Shown here piece after piece: positions 1 to 12,138 of a stretch of DNA of 64,000 bases (its first letter is position 1; each line of letters opens with the position of its first letter). Source of the DNA: Pomphorhynchus laevis (Eukaryota; Acanthocephala; Palaeacanthocephala; Echinorhynchida; Pomphorhynchidae); NCBI GenBank assembly GCA_012934845.2, contig WNNJ02002717.1, positions 186,001-250,000 of the forward strand, written 5' to 3'. A model generated the notes under the pieces. That model made no database searches, was not told the DNA's origin, and worked only from the letters and a program-made list of their open reading frames with translations. The translations under genes and the position numbers were made by a program.

Positions 1-77
1 CCTTTGTTCATACGAGCAGTGCCGTCACAACTATTATTGGAAACTTCCTTAGTGGAAAAGATAATGATTTATCAGAA
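1..77 (+). CDS. CLCN2: CLC channel exon (after GKEGP), window-truncated
   Basis: Frame from base 3 reads FVHTSSAVTTIIGNFLS, then GKDNDLSE. This is the stretch right after the GKEGP selectivity motif of CLC proteins (usual form PFVHIAS). The upstream part of the exon is outside the window. Donor GTATAC at 78, phase 0. Intron 1 is about 2.1 kb. Confidence 0.8.
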
Positions 78-2155
78 GTATACTATAAATATTATTTTAG
101 TTTTATATTCGTTATCTGAATCCAATTGTAGAAATTTTTATTGACATTGAAATCTGATATGTTATTTATTCAAAGTGTTCATAACAAGACAATATATAGT
201 ATTTGAACATTTGACAATAGCTGTCGTCATTGATTTCTTGGTTCCAATCATTGTGTCCAAAATGCGATCGTTTTATTTAGAAAGCTTCTTTAGCCCAAAT
301 TGACTTGTTACACATTTTTTGCTTGATTATATATACTTCTTCTGTATACTTCACATATATATTCATTTATTTATTTAATTTGATTTTATCTGTGAGCTGA
401 AATTCTTCTGATTGTGTTACGATATTATCCTCACAGGTGTTGTTCCTATTTTTGCTACAACAATACGCTGCTAATCAGTCTAAGTGGGTATCATCAGCTG
501 CTGACCCAGACCTACATTTCATTATATACATGAAGGATAGAGAAGAAGTATATATAATCAAGCAAAAAATGTGTAACAAGTCAATTTGGGCTAAAGAAGC
601 TTTCTAAATAAAACGATCGCATTTTGGACAGAATGATTGGAACCAAAACAACAATGACGACAGCTATTGTCAAATGTCCAAATACTATATATTGTTTTGT
701 TATAAACAATACAGTATATATTATTATCTTGTTATATATAGTCTTGTTATATATGGACGTAAATTTATCATCATAGATGAATAGCAAAAGTCAGTAACTT
801 CTACGTTTTTATTATTTTTCTTCATTGTCCTTTTGTGTTTATTTAAATGCAAAATAAAGGAGTACACAACTGTTCAACATTGAACAGTTGTATACTCCTT
901 TAAGGTGTGTGGATTATTGGTGCACAATACTGCTTTCAATAATATAATTAAGGAATTTCGTTCTCAATTGATTTGTGTCAGTGTTTATGTAAAATAATTA
1001 GCATCTAATTATACGTGATTGAAATTTTATTATAACCATTAATTAATGCTGGTTACATTTCATTCTCCATTTCTCAGTGTCAGTGTTGATATAAAAATAT
1101 TAACGTTCAATTATACGTGATTATAATTTAATCACGTATAATGAATTACAATTTAATTATTAATAGTCCTTGTAGGAATCGACTCTTAAAACATGGATCA
1201 ATTGAAAAGGTTTTTAGAAAAATTTCTGAGTCTAGCAATAAATATACTCATACAAATGATCATATTTTTACATGATTAAAATAAGTTTATAGGAATCGAG
1301 AATATATTTTTAATATTAATATTTTATTTTCCGTTTTTAAATTAGTTTTGAAAACAGTAAATTGTTATACAAAACGGAATCTAGCAGTGCTTTCCCGTCT
1401 TTCTTTAGCGTTTGGCTAAAATGACTAATTTTGAATGCAATATGATTGTGATCAATGAAACAAATATAAAATTTTTATATTTAAATAACCATTTATTTTT
1501 GTTCCTCTAAATCTTTCTAAAAATATAGTGTTTTCAAATGTTTAAAATATTGCACAGTATGTACATTCAACGTTACCAAATTGAACTGGGCTAATGTAAT
1601 CTACAATTGTTTAAATGTATGGAAAGTAGTCTAATCCCCTCTAATAAAATTTGCATCAGAAATTGTTTTTAAAAATATGCATGTTCTAAATAACGATAAC
1701 TCAAGAACAGTTCATTTTTTGAAAATATTAATATATTATTTAGCTATTAATGATAAAACAATAATGAATTATCGTAACGATCAATTAATTTATGATATAA
1801 GCGAAGCCTTATTAACGTCAAATAATAAACTTATTATAAATTGATCATTAAATCTTAAGGGACCACACATCCTTTCTTGGTAAATGTAAATGACATCTGT
1901 CTCTTCATCATTTAGTTGTTATATCGAAGGCAGATTTTAGTGGCCAGACCCCTTTTAAAATTCGCCTAATATGCTGCTTGTTACCCAATCTAACAAAGCT
2001 GTGCGCGGATAGTCAAGTTCGTACTATAGAAAGCATGCATCATCATGTTTTTATTCCCCCAATTCTTTAATGTTACACTTTCAGTAATACAGAATATGAA
2101 CTACTTTTGTTCGTTATTTTTGTTAACGACTGACTTGACTATATGTTCTGTTTAG
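78..2155 (+). other. CLC intron 1, repeat-filled
   Basis: AT-rich intron with no coding signal. It holds the foldback at 181-703 and a near-perfect hairpin at 853-902 (arms reading AAAGGAGTA.ACAACTGTTC). The rest (about 900-2150) shows only simple AT-rich sequence. Confidence 0.7.
181..703. repeat. Foldback element with ~165-bp inverted arms
   Basis: Arm 1 (181-350) and arm 2 (about 535-703) are inverted copies of each other at high identity. For example, 'GCTTCTTTAGCCCAAATTGA' in arm 1 has its reverse complement in arm 2. The spacer is about 185 bp. No transposase is visible. The structure suits a non-autonomous foldback/MITE or two abutting element ends. Confidence 0.75.
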
Positions 2156-2234
2156 AAGCGTTTTGTATATAATGACATGCTTGTAATCGCGTGCGCTGTA
2201 GGGGTTGCTGCTACGTTTAATGCGCCTATCGGTG
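2156..2234 (+). CDS. CLCN2: CLC channel exon, helix F region
   Basis: Acceptor TTTAG at 2151-2155. Reads KRFVYNDMLVIACAVGVA then ATFNAPIG. This matches the CLC signature 'MLAAACAVGVACTFGAPIGG'; the usual second Gly/Phe-Gly is Phe-Asn here. Donor GTACGT at 2235, phase 1. Confidence 0.92.
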
Positions 2235-2344
2235 GTACGTATTGCTTTGACTAATAATGTATATTTCAGTTATTCATTCAGTACTCAAATCAGTAAGCTG
2301 AAAGTTTATTTTTTGTATTTTTATAACTCAATTGTATTGCATGC

Positions 2345-4600
2345 ATGATACTTAAGTTTTGTTTCAGAAACAAATCAAGCGGATTTTTAAACAATAAATA
2401 CACTGGGCCTCCAGCTGTAGTGAGACGCCCACATGTGGTGTGTGGGTCAGTCACATGCTCTTCCCTATCTTCAAATGACTGTTGCAAGGCCCCCATGCTG
2501 TACCAACTGCGGGGGGGGGAGCCATCCTGCATGACGCACGAGCTGCCTGAAATTTAAAGACTTCAGAGATTTCTTCCTCTGGCCGTCTAATTCGTCTACT
2601 TTGTTTTCAAGTATTGCCGCTCCACCGCGCATGGACGACGGAGAAATATCCAGAATGGTTGACTTGAAAATTGAAGCGTCTCACACGAGGTTAGAGAACC
2701 TCATTCTCATGGCAGTTGGTGCCGTAAATAGGAATCCATTCGTGTTGTTTCCGTGATTTCTGAATAACAAAAGGGGCTTCGGCCCATGCCGTCCCCCAAT
2801 CAAGATTGGGAAGCTTCTCAAACGGAAAAGTGAGAGAAATGAAGAAATTGCTCAGAGGCAAGTACCGGCCCTGGATGGAGCTAGTGGTGGTAGGCGGCAA
2901 CCCTCCCGCACCTAGCTCTGCATAGGTAGGCAATCCCCAATCTAACTAATCCATCACAATGCAGAGGACTCGTGAGACTTATTCACTGAATATCCTTGAG
3001 TGGAATTCGGGAGGTGATTTTGCCCTTAGACTTTTATCTGGTAGAGATGCAGATGTTATAGTCCTTCAGGAGACGCGGTCTATCCGTATCCCCCGGGACA
3101 TTACTCGATTCACCCCTAAGCACATTTGTTCCCACTATACTCCTACATAACCCCGCCTCACTCCTCTTCATCTCAAAGACTCTTGACGTTAGTTAAATGA
3201 TCTTTAATATCCTCCCTCCTTTTAAATTATTCGTGTCTAGTCATTTCTTGTTTAGTAGTTTCACTCTGTAAGAACGGTAAACGCCTCAGTCTAGCCAATG
3301 TGTACATACGTCCAGGGGAGATTTACAAGAACCGTGACCTCCTGGATAGGATAATTGACAGCGGTTATGATATGGTACTAGGTGACTTCAACGACAGAAC
3401 TGGTCGTTGGATTAATACAGCACTCCGCAGGGCCAGGAATGGTTATTTTATTCATAAACCACCGTCACCCACCTTTCATTGCACATCACGAATTCACTCC
3501 TCGACTTATTACTGTTCCATGAGAGGTGGTTCTTAATACCCTTCTGTACGGAGCAGTCGCGACAACATCTGTCCACCTCTCATGACCTAATTCACTTGCG
3601 GATTGTAGAGGATACGCTGCAATCCGCTTCAAAGGAGATTCCACTTTGACCCGATCAGAGTGACTTTCTTTCAGGTAGCTATCCAACGCTTCCCCCGAAT
3701 TGGTAATGAGAGTTTAACCGAATTTAATTCCTACCTCTCTTCGCGAGCTACCGCGTTGCTTTCGACAACCTATAAAGGTCGCATTTTCAGTCCCACTCCG
3801 AAAAAAACTCAAGACTTTAGCATATTTTCTCCGTCTCCCCAATCTCTCTGCTTCTGCCAGGCAAGTTCTCCTGAAAGGATATTGAAGCACTAGGTATAGG
3901 TTCCAACTGGGTAAGGATAGGGCTAGCATTGCTTCCCTTAATCCATCCCAGTCTTCCTTCTGGAAGATATTCAAGGAGAAGTTTGTCTGTTAGAGGATAG
4001 GGCATTGGGTTGGATTGGTAATATTGGTCTTGATAAAGTTTTGGAGGAGTCACTATCCCTACATAATTATGGAGCCACTCAATCACCGCAACCAATCCCG
4101 CCTTGGGTAGACTTCAGGAGTAGAGACTTATCTGTCACAGATATTCTCAAAGCCTGGGAGCATCTTCCGAGCACCTTCAAATCTGTCGCTCTACTCTCTT
4201 CTCGTGTCTATCAGCTTTTGACAGCCGAACAAAGAAGGGAGGTGACCGTCACAATGCTATTAGCCACCCCACAAAATGATTACCTCTACGGATCCCTACG
4301 GGATCCCTTGTAAAATACCTTGGGTTCATCGTTACGATGAACTGGTTTGCGAATGCAGACCTGGAAAGACTTAAACGTATCCTGAAGAGAGTTTGATGGT
4401 CTCTGAAACGGGCTAAGCATCTGATATTGAAAGGGAAAGCTCAGGTGTGCCTCTGGCGCACTTAGGCTATCTCGTAATTAATCTTCTTCTCTAGAGGACG
4501 TTCCCTGGATCAAAGGCTAAGGTTTCTCAAGCTCTTCGTCTCTTCGATTACCCAGCATAGTCCGCGCCGATTGGATTCTTCGGGGGGGGGGTGAAAGACC
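2345..4600 (+). mobile_element. Decayed non-LTR retrotransposon (endonuclease and RT remnants)
   Basis: Less AT-rich than its surroundings. An apurinic-type endonuclease is visible in pieces: 'LNILEWNSGGDFALRLL' and 'DADVIVLQET' (2989-3080), then 'MVLGDFNDRTGRW' near 3370-3410. Further down, 'PIPPW' (near 4100) and 'KYLGFIVTMNWFANADLERL' (4314-4373) resemble the C-terminal side of a LINE reverse transcriptase. The reading frame changes many times and the central RT motifs are missing, so it is an old broken copy inside CLC intron 2. The clade (R1/Jockey/I-like) was not resolved. Confidence 0.7.
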
Positions 4601-4602
4601 CC

Positions 4603-4690
4603 GGGTGGTTCAGTCGGAAGGCGGCGTGTTGGATCGGTTGGGTGCTTAGATCCCCTTGGAGTTGAGGTCATGAATCGATCTACCAAGGCT
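4603..4690 (+). repeat. tRNA-like segment, possible SINE head
   Basis: Starts GGGTGGTTCAGTCGG, which resembles a tRNA A box, and 55 bp later reads GAGGTCATGAATCGATC, close to a B box with flanks. It sits right after the LINE remnant and is followed by AT-rich sequence. No cloverleaf can be closed convincingly, so it is read as a tRNA-derived SINE head or LINE 3' region rather than a working tRNA. Confidence 0.4.
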
Positions 4691-4748
4691 CTTTGGAGAC
4701 ACTATAATAATATAATATTATTGAATTATTAATAAATAATAATATATA

Positions 4749-5848
4749 TAATATCGCATATTGCTTGTTTCGATATTAATAAAAATTTCCTGTGATTTTT
4801 GTTATTCGGTAATTTTTATTTTTTTAACGTTATTTTCAATGTAAAAATACATTCGTTTCAGTTTATTGATTAAGTAAGTTATGGATTGGAAATTACATGT
4901 TTTTAGTCAAATTAAAAGATTATCAATCAATACGTGACGTTGCATAATAACAAAATTATTTATTATTTATAATTATTTATTATTTATGTAATTTTTTTTA
5001 TCATTATTTTTAATTTATAAAATTTATAATTTACGCCTAGTTCCATTATGCCTATTTTTGCTGCTTACAAATGAATGTTTGCAGAAAATTAATTTTACTG
5101 ATACTGTTTTACATCGCCAATTATTAATTATTCAATAAATAAAAATTGACTTTTATTTTAAATTTCAATTTTAAATTTTTACTTAATAAACATTATATAA
5201 AATCTTATGTAACAATATTTATAAATAAATATTTATTATTTATTATTTATATGTTAATTATTTGAACTTTATTTAGCATTATTTTTAATTCTAAATGAAC
5301 TATTTAGCATTATTTTTTTTATCTTTAACTTCATTACTTCCAACTCCATACACCTTGACAGGCTTTAGCCTGATATATTGGTATTGTTTCGTCCGTTAGT
5401 GTCGAACGAAATCTTAAAAAATCTTAATAACAGTTATTAATTATTTATAATTATTTAATTTTTTATTATTTATAATTTCATTTTTTATTATTTATCATTT
5501 AATTATTTAAATTTTTTAGCATTATTTTTAATTTTTTAATAATATAAAATACGTAGACTGAGTTAGCGGATTTAATAATTTGTATATGTTAAAATGTGTA
5601 AAACTACTTAGGAAATCAAATAATATCGCATATTGCTTGTTTCGATATTAATAAAAATTTCCTGTGGTTTTTGTCATTCTGTAATTTTTATTTTTTATAA
5701 TTTATTTTTTGTTTTACATTATTCAATGTAAAAATACATATTCATTATAGTCTATATATTAAGTAAGTTATAGATTAAAAATTAAATGTTTTAAATCAAA
5801 ATAAAAGTTTATTAATCAATACGTGACGTTACTTAATACCAAAATTAA
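4749..5848. repeat. Pair of ~215-bp direct repeats flanking ~660 bp
   Basis: 4749-4962 and 5622-5848 are diverged direct copies. Both start ATCGCATATTGCTTGTTTCG and contain 'AATCAATACGTGACGTT' near the end. The spacer carries the motif ACGTAGACTGAGTTAGC (about 5552), which recurs at the ends of PLE-associated repeats elsewhere in the window. This could be an insertion bounded by long direct repeats or a local duplication. Confidence 0.55.
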
Positions 5849-7290
5849 AGGAAGGGATGACGGAAAAGAAAGATAGAGAAAAGAAAAGTTGATTATTTCT
5901 GTCCTATAACTGACTTGTTATGACTTACTTTTTCGCCTTTATGTTGTGCATTTAATAAAATCATTGTTACAATAAATATAAATAAAATCAGCATCGATAT
6001 ATTTATATTAACAATTATTATTCGTTTAAATAGTTATTCTTAATTCGTAAAATTATTGAGCTCTGTTATTCAAATTGGAAAATTACTCTCGTATCTACCA
6101 TATAATAATCAAGATGTTAAAGACAATTAGCAAATCTATTAGATTGAATGCCATTTTGGAAAGAACGGAATAATGAAACAAGGGAGAACTGTCTGGACAT
6201 TGAAATTTACAAAATTTATAATTCGAACCAATAATTCGAACCGTCGTGGTATGGGATAAAGATTATGCAAAGCTTATCGTAATACTCTTGTATATGGGAC
6301 TGGACGATAAATAGTATTTGGTATCTTGTGAGTCATACCGGAGTTTTAGTAAGCCAGTTGCGACTGCGAGATCATTTGAATATGTGATCGATAGTTTTAT
6401 TGATAAATGTTTGATCAACTGATAGCTACAAAATTAGTTGAATGTATTTTGAGGTGATATAATGATGACCATTTTGTGAAATGCCATTGTCATACATTTA
6501 ATTGCTTGATGTTGATAATTGAAAGGTCATATTATAATATGGTGTAAGTTATAATGGGTTCAGGAATATAACATGAAAGATAAAGAATCAAAGAGCGCCT
6601 GTAATAATTGACTTGAAAGTTTCCGATAGCCGTGTGTGATCGATACTTTCTACATGCTTTTTGTTTTATGTGAAATCAAAATGACAATGTTGAGGTAAAA
6701 TGGGCACTTAGATATTTATTAGAGTTGATAAATTCAGTGGGTCCACAATCAAACAAAAGTTTATTGAAATTAGCAAGGCAGCCACCATGGCGAAATTTAA
6801 TTACCTAGTCTTTTTATATTGACAGTGAGATCTTTTCCGATATTGCATAAATGAAGTTGGTTAAGTAGGATTTTTGCGGTAAGAGTAGATTCAGGAAGTA
6901 TTGACAGGCTGTTGGTGAAGAGAAGAATTTTGTAGTGGAGAATTTCGATTGCAAACAGGCTGGTAGATCTCCAACAAACAAGGAGAAAAGGCGACGTGGA
7001 AGTAGTGCTGAGTAAAATTTATAATAATGATAAAGGAATGCGATTTCGCGATATATATTCGGGTCAGAAGATTCACAAGATCCTTTGTATAGTGGTTTAA
7101 ACACTGAAACTACTGAAGCTACTTCACATTGTTTTCGTTCATAACGTGTTCGGTTCTGCAGTATTTACATTAAGTACAAAAATATATAATCATAAAGCAT
7201 AAATCACAGTAAAATAAAATAAATGTTATTCGATTAATCAAAACACAATATTATTATATTGGTATTATATTATTGAACCCGATATTGTAG

Positions 7291-7416
7291 GTGTACTCTT
7301 CAGCATTGAGCTCACGAGTAACTATTTTGCAATTCGTAATTATTGGCGCGGATTTTACGCATCTTTGCTGGGTGCCATCGTATTTCGTGGAATTAGCTTG
7401 ATAAGAGATGAAAGCT
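7291..7416 (+). CDS. CLCN2: CLC channel exon 'VLFSIE'
   Basis: Acceptor ATTGTAG ends at 7290. Phase 1 joins to give [20 protein letters not shown] then [26 protein letters not shown](I/L)E is a CLC family hallmark. Donor GTATGT at 7417; the next intron is only 59 bp. Confidence 0.93.
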
Positions 7417-7475
7417 GTATGTTATTCTTAAACTAAATGAACCGTTTATGCAAGTGTTATTACCGTATTAAATAG

Positions 7476-7560
7476 CGACACTCCTTCCTGTGCAATTCCT
7501 TAAATTTCATACAGAGCATCCATTTGCGCCAGCGGAAATTATCGCATACATAATACTTGG
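7476..7560 (+). CDS. CLCN2: CLC channel exon, helix H/I linker
   Basis: Acceptor AATAG at 7471-7475. Reads TLLPVQFLKFHTEHPFAPAE then IIAYIILG. It matches the extracellular 'F..EHPF.P.ELiaFaiLG' stretch of ClC-1/2. Ends in phase 2 at donor GTTAGT (7561). Confidence 0.88.
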
Positions 7561-8250
7561 GTTAGTGTTCTTTGCTTTTTAAATTAATTTTATTATTAAT
7601 CTTTAATTATTTGCTTGGAAGCAGTTTCTTATTTTAGCCACATGTTGCATCATGATGCTTATTTTCATAAATAAAATATTACAAAATATCTTTTTATCAT
7701 ATAATTTATTTAATATATTTTATGATTTTATTATATAATTAAGATTATAATACTTTACGATTTTGTTTTTTGATTTTAAAAGATTTTAAGCTGTCATTTG
7801 CAATAACAATAAACTTTGTCTGCAGTTGTACAACATACAATACTTGTCTGAATTTATATCCATTTAAATTTAAGAAGATATTTGTAATAAATGCTAATTG
7901 TTAAATTTATTAATATATGCATAAATTTCGCAATGTCAAAATTGCTAGTAATTTGCAGTTGCCATTTTTAGTGAAAATGAGTAAAAAATAATCCATCTTT
8001 TCAATCTTTTTAATTTAAGAAATGGTTTCTAAAATCAGATCGTTTCATCGCACTAATTGTAATAAAAAATCGTGCTGTCATTTTATCGTAAAACTGTGAC
8101 ACCGTTGCACATCGAATTATGATTTTGATTGGTACGCTGTAGAAAGTGTGTACGTCAAGGATATTCCTGAATGTTTGAATGACACTCCGGTGTGATGTCT
8201 TTAAGTCATCCATTTACTCTTTGTTTAATTGTATTTATCCTTTAAATCAT

Positions 8251-8684
8251 TCCTGTGGTAGATTGCAAACGAACCCACGAGATTAATAAAGTGGCTGAAA
8301 GTTCACTTTTTCGATTTTTTTAACCTTCAAATACTTCTATTCTGTGTGTACAAACATAAAATCTACTTGTGAATGGATCTAGTTTACTTAATTTTCGTCA
8401 TCTATTCTGTTTGAGTCATACTTCACAGCGGACTTAATTCGACTAGGTGTGCGCCCGTCGAAAACTCCGTGGCTCTCCAGAAAACTCTGTACCCCCCCCC
8501 AACTCTTACAAAATTGTCTGTAGCCCCTGAACATTTCAGGGCCTACCAGGAGGCCACCGAGCCCCCGTTGACGAACCCTGCTATAAATAATCCCTGTGGT
8601 AGATTGCAAACGAACCCACAAGATAAATAAAGTGGCCGAAAGTTCACTTTTTCGATTCTTAAAACCTTCAAATATTCCATTTGT
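8251..8684. repeat. Direct repeat pair (~92 bp) flanking ~250 bp
   Basis: 8251-8342 and 8592-8684 both carry CTGTGGTAGATTGCAAACGA, 'AAAGTTCACTTTTTCGATT' and 'AACCTTCAAATA'. The spacer has a C-run and GC-richer sequence. Likely a small insertion or a partial tandem duplication. Confidence 0.65.
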
Positions 8685-8727
8685 AAATTTAACATTAACG
8701 AAGAGTGAACCCTCTTCAACATCGGTA

Positions 8728-8868
8728 CTCCTACGGCTTTCGACAACGCGACATTGTCGACTTTGATGTGTGCCTACAGAGATGCCAATAGAGAGTGTAT
8801 GCTCGAGGTTTGAACCCCATACATAAATTTTTCAGTGCACACGTTTTCAGCATTCTGCCACCAGGGAC
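8728..8868 (+). repeat. Dispersed SINE-like repeat, copy 1
   Basis: Homologous to the minus strand of 51003-51160. Shared blocks include 'CAATAGAGAGTG', 'ATGCTC.AGGTTTGAA' and 'CCACCA.GG'. The GAGGTTTGAACCCC block resembles a pol III B box, so a SINE is suspected but not shown. Confidence 0.5.
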
Positions 8869-8925
8869 TAATAATTAACATTAATATATTATTTAATACA
8901 TGGAACTACATCCATTTACAAGTAT

Positions 8926-9527
8926 GAAAAAATCGTATTAATTCAAATTTTCGACATTAAACTAATGTCCTTATCAAGCATCTAGAAAATACACAAAGTA
9001 AAACATAAAATACAGTGTATGGGTAGCTCGGACCCCAGGTTCGCTAAGCCTGTAAACAGCTTATAACCGCCTCTAAGATTTCAATGTCGTTTAAAATATC
9101 GAAGAGTACCAACGAACTCTATATCTTTCATATTTGTGGCAGGATTTTCTCTATTAATCATCAACAATTCGAAGATTCGGAGGTTATTGACTTTACTATC
9201 GTGTTTTTATATCTTTGTATTTGCATGGGTGAACTATGTGGTTACAATCTTACCGTGTTCCTCTTATATGTGTTGTTTGATAGCGCCTTTTTGTATTTTG
9301 TTCTTTTGGGCAATTATATAATGTCTGGGTGGTGTAACCAATGTGTTTTTTGAATGGCAATGCAATCTTGGGGGAAGTTTTTAAGCTGTCTACATTCTTA
9401 GCAAACCTGGGGCCCGAGCTGCTCATATATTGTGTTTTATATTTTATTCTATTTCATATTATTTCAATATACTTGATAATGACATTAGTTCCATGTCGGA
9501 AATTTGCATAAATACGATATTTTAATA
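8926..9527. repeat. Foldback element with ~135-150-bp arms
   Basis: Left arm about 8926-9060, right arm about 9374-9527, inverted and roughly 80% alike by eye. Both contain the GC-rich block GGCCCCAGGTTTGCTAAG (or close variants). The 310-bp loop has an open frame of 89 codons (9084-9353) whose product is hydrophobic and unrecognised. A lone fragment of the outer arm lies at 9811-9870. Confidence 0.7.
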
Positions 9528-10443
9528 AAATAATTATAAGGCTAGAAGTTAAAGATATATTTTCTGTAAGTAACGTAGTTATCGATTAGCCCTCAAAATC
9601 AGCGGTGAAATAGTTCAAATAAGCAGTCAGGATGGATCTTCAATGTGGTTACACTTCTTAACATTAAAGGACAATAAAACATGTGTTGCCTCCTATGAAT
9701 ACATCCTCAAAAACAAGTGTTTTTATTAATATTTAATGAAATAAGTTGTCCAAAGGTGATAGGATAAATTTTATCGTTTTCTGTTTTATTTTGGATGTTT
9801 TTTTTTTCTAGATACATGATAATGACATTTGTTCTATGTCAAAAATTTTCATAAATACTATCTTTTATACATATTAATATTAATATGATTATTAATATTA
9901 TTATTTTATTATTAATTTAAAAATAAATAGTTACATTTTCTTTTTGACTTTGTAAATTTAAAATCTTCTTATTCTATTCCTTTTCCTGGCAAATTATAAA
10001 TTCAAAATGATCAACATTAAACAATCTATTTAACGAATATACAATGTGGATTCATATCAATCACTGAATGCACTGTGAATGATCATTGTGAATTTATATC
10101 TATCACTTGCATGTTAACTTTGCTTTTATATTTTATTTTAAATCACTTTCATTGGCTGTGAATGGTCTTTGTAAACATTTATTACTCAAGTAATCATAAG
10201 TTTACCCTTTTACATTTGCTATCATCTAAGAAAGTCTGAAAACTGCCTTTTGAATAGCATTTAGTGCATGGAAATATCCTCGATATTTCCATATTTTAGT
10301 TTTATTCAATTCTTTTGTTCGAATTAAAAGCTATTCGAATACGAAATGTCAGTTCTTTACGCACTTGAAAGAACAAAAGAATTCTATTTTCAATTAATTA
10401 GACATAATTAATTTAGAGTGTAATCGCATTCACACTAATTTAG

Positions 10444-10542
10444 TGTGTATTCTGGGATATTTGGAGCCATGTTCACACTATTACACAAAAAAATTGTGAT
10501 CTTTGAACGACAAATAAAGTTGAAGATTTCATTTGGTGTAAG
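10444..10542 (+). CDS. CLCN2: CLC channel exon 'GxxGALF..LHRK'
   Basis: Acceptor TTTAG at 10439-10443. With the phase 2 carry-over it reads GVYSGIFGAMFTLLHKKIVI then FERQIKLKISFGVR, equivalent to 'LGvlcGflGAlFvyLHRKiv'. Donor AG|GTAACA at 10543. The following intron is 62 bp. Confidence 0.88.
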
Positions 10543-10604
10543 GTAACAAAGAGTGTATTGCTTGGTTACTGCCAATATTATTAACTCTATTAATTTATTT
10601 CTAG

Positions 10605-10689
10605 AAAAATGGTGTATACTACAATCGTTTCACTGATAATCTTTACTACAACTTTTCCATATTCAATAGGAAAGTTCATGGGCAAAGAA
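10605..10689 (+). CDS. CLCN2: CLC channel exon, 'LTFPP.GQFMA' region
   Basis: Acceptor TTCTAG ends at 10604. Reads KMVYTTIVSLIIFTTTFPYS then IGKFMGKE, which corresponds to 'yPalVtliissLTFPpgfGqFMage'. Donor GTACTA at 10690, phase 0, opening a 58-bp intron. Confidence 0.88.
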
Positions 10690-10747
10690 GTACTAAATAT
10701 TTTAATACTGACTTGACTGTCTTTACAATCATTTAAACTTTTGATAG

Positions 10748-10888
10748 CACTCAATTGATGTAAAGTTAAGACATCTACTGAGTTTCGGAATATGGAATGG
10801 GGACATGGCCTCACAGTGGACAGAAATACAAGAAATTTGGTCACATAACAGCACATTCAGTTACTTGGCAATATTCTTCTCAGTCAAT
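10748..10888 (+). CDS. CLCN2: CLC channel exon before the GxFxP helix
   Basis: Acceptor GATAG ends at 10747. Reads HSIDVKLRHLLSFGIWNGDM, then ASQWTEIQEIWSHNSTFSYL, then AIFFSVN. It ends in the hydrophobic helix ('tL.iFllvK') that precedes ALATTLPIP in CLC channels; the first part is the variable extracellular loop and shows little conservation. Donor GTAAAA at 10889. Confidence 0.78.
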
Positions 10889-12138
10889 GTAAAAGCACCT
10901 TTTTATTTGAGAATATTCAAACTGCTTTAAATTGTGATAGTTATGACAAAAAATTTTATTCTTTCTAATAAATACTTTAAACCGACAAATCCTTTCTTTA
11001 TTTCAACTTAAATCATTGGATTGAAATTTTCATGTTGAGCCCCTGCAATTATTTACGTCATTGATTGTAATTTGTATCTCCACTACTATAAGAAAATCCA
11101 TAGAAACACTTACTATCAATGTAACACTTATTGTAACAATATTCGATTTTAAATCAACTCTTGAATTCGATTTAAATCGGCTCTACAAACACTGGTAATA
11201 GTGCCAAATAGTTGATACTGATCCATTATTGATAAAGAATTATTGGAGCTGGATCAAAGAAATAAGGAAAATTTTATTTGATATTTTGCTATATTCATGC
11301 TTATATAAAAAAGTTCAAAACGATCACCGCAATTTGCTTTGAACAAGTGCTGTTAAAAGCAAATTGTCAAAAGCTGTCTATTGTACTCTGTAATTAAAAA
11401 TTACAGAGTACAATAGATTACAGAATAAGTATGTAAACAAAATGCTTGAGATTACTGTTAATTGATAAATCAGAACTTTGATTGCAATTTTATTAGCTCT
11501 TTTTATTAGCTCTGTAATGAGCTGTTAAATAACAGCTCATTTTGTAATGAGCTGTTAAATAACAACTCATTACAGCTATATGTAGTAATTAGAGAATTAT
11601 CTCTCGTATTGGAACTTTAAAAGTTTATCAAAAATACATAAATATTTTTTTGCCAAAAATATATACAAATAGTTATATTATTATATTATTATATAATATA
11701 ATAATATTATTATTTAATATTTTAATAATATTATTATATTATAATAATATAATTTATATTATATAATTATATTATATTTCTACTAAAAAATTCTGCACAC
11801 TTAAGGTGTAAAGATTTTTGTCGTTATTTCACAAATCAATTCATTCATGAATTGAATCAGTAAGTTACATTTTATAGGTCGTTAATTTTTATTATTCAAG
11901 ACGAGTTTAAAAATTTTAAATGAATTAAAATTGTGTACAAATGGACAATTTCATATATTTTTTTCAATTATTTATTCAGTGAATTAAGAATTTAATAAAA
12001 ATAATAATTTATCTGTTCCGATTATCTCATTTCACTAACAACATGGATATAGAATAATAAAAAAGGATCTTGAATATTTTACGACATTTACATTTGTATA
12101 TGCATGTGTTTGTCGTTAATTACCTTCAAAATTTTAAG
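10889..12138 (+). other. CLC intron 7
   Basis: AT-rich with simple (ATT)n-like tracts at 11660-11780 and two snap-back hairpins: 11377-11419 (19-bp perfect arms, 3-bp loop) and 11508-11570 (repeated GAGCTGTTAAATAACAGCTC). Confidence 0.6.

Larger units (their letters stand above)
2235..7290 (+). other. CLC intron 2 with LINE, tRNA-like segment and direct repeats
   Basis: About 5.1 kb. It contains a decayed LINE (about 2345-4600), a tRNA-like segment (4603-4690) and a pair of direct repeats (4749-4962 and 5622-5848). The part from 5850 to 7290 has nothing I can identify. Confidence 0.7.
7561..10443 (+). other. CLC intron 4, repeat-filled
   Basis: About 2.9 kb. It holds a direct repeat pair (8251-8684), a SINE-like repeat (8728-8868), a foldback (8926-9527) and a fragment of that foldback (9811-9870). 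No exon was recognised in it. Confidence 0.65.

Noticed and set aside
2290-2933. Minus-strand frames at 2290-2532 and 2691-2933
   Set aside because: Antisense shadows of the plus-strand LINE remnant.
4603-4690. True tRNA gene
   Set aside because: A- and B-box-like blocks are present, but no acceptor stem or anticodon arm closes.
10590-10856. Minus-strand 88-codon frame
   Set aside because: Shadow of two CLC exons on the plus strand.
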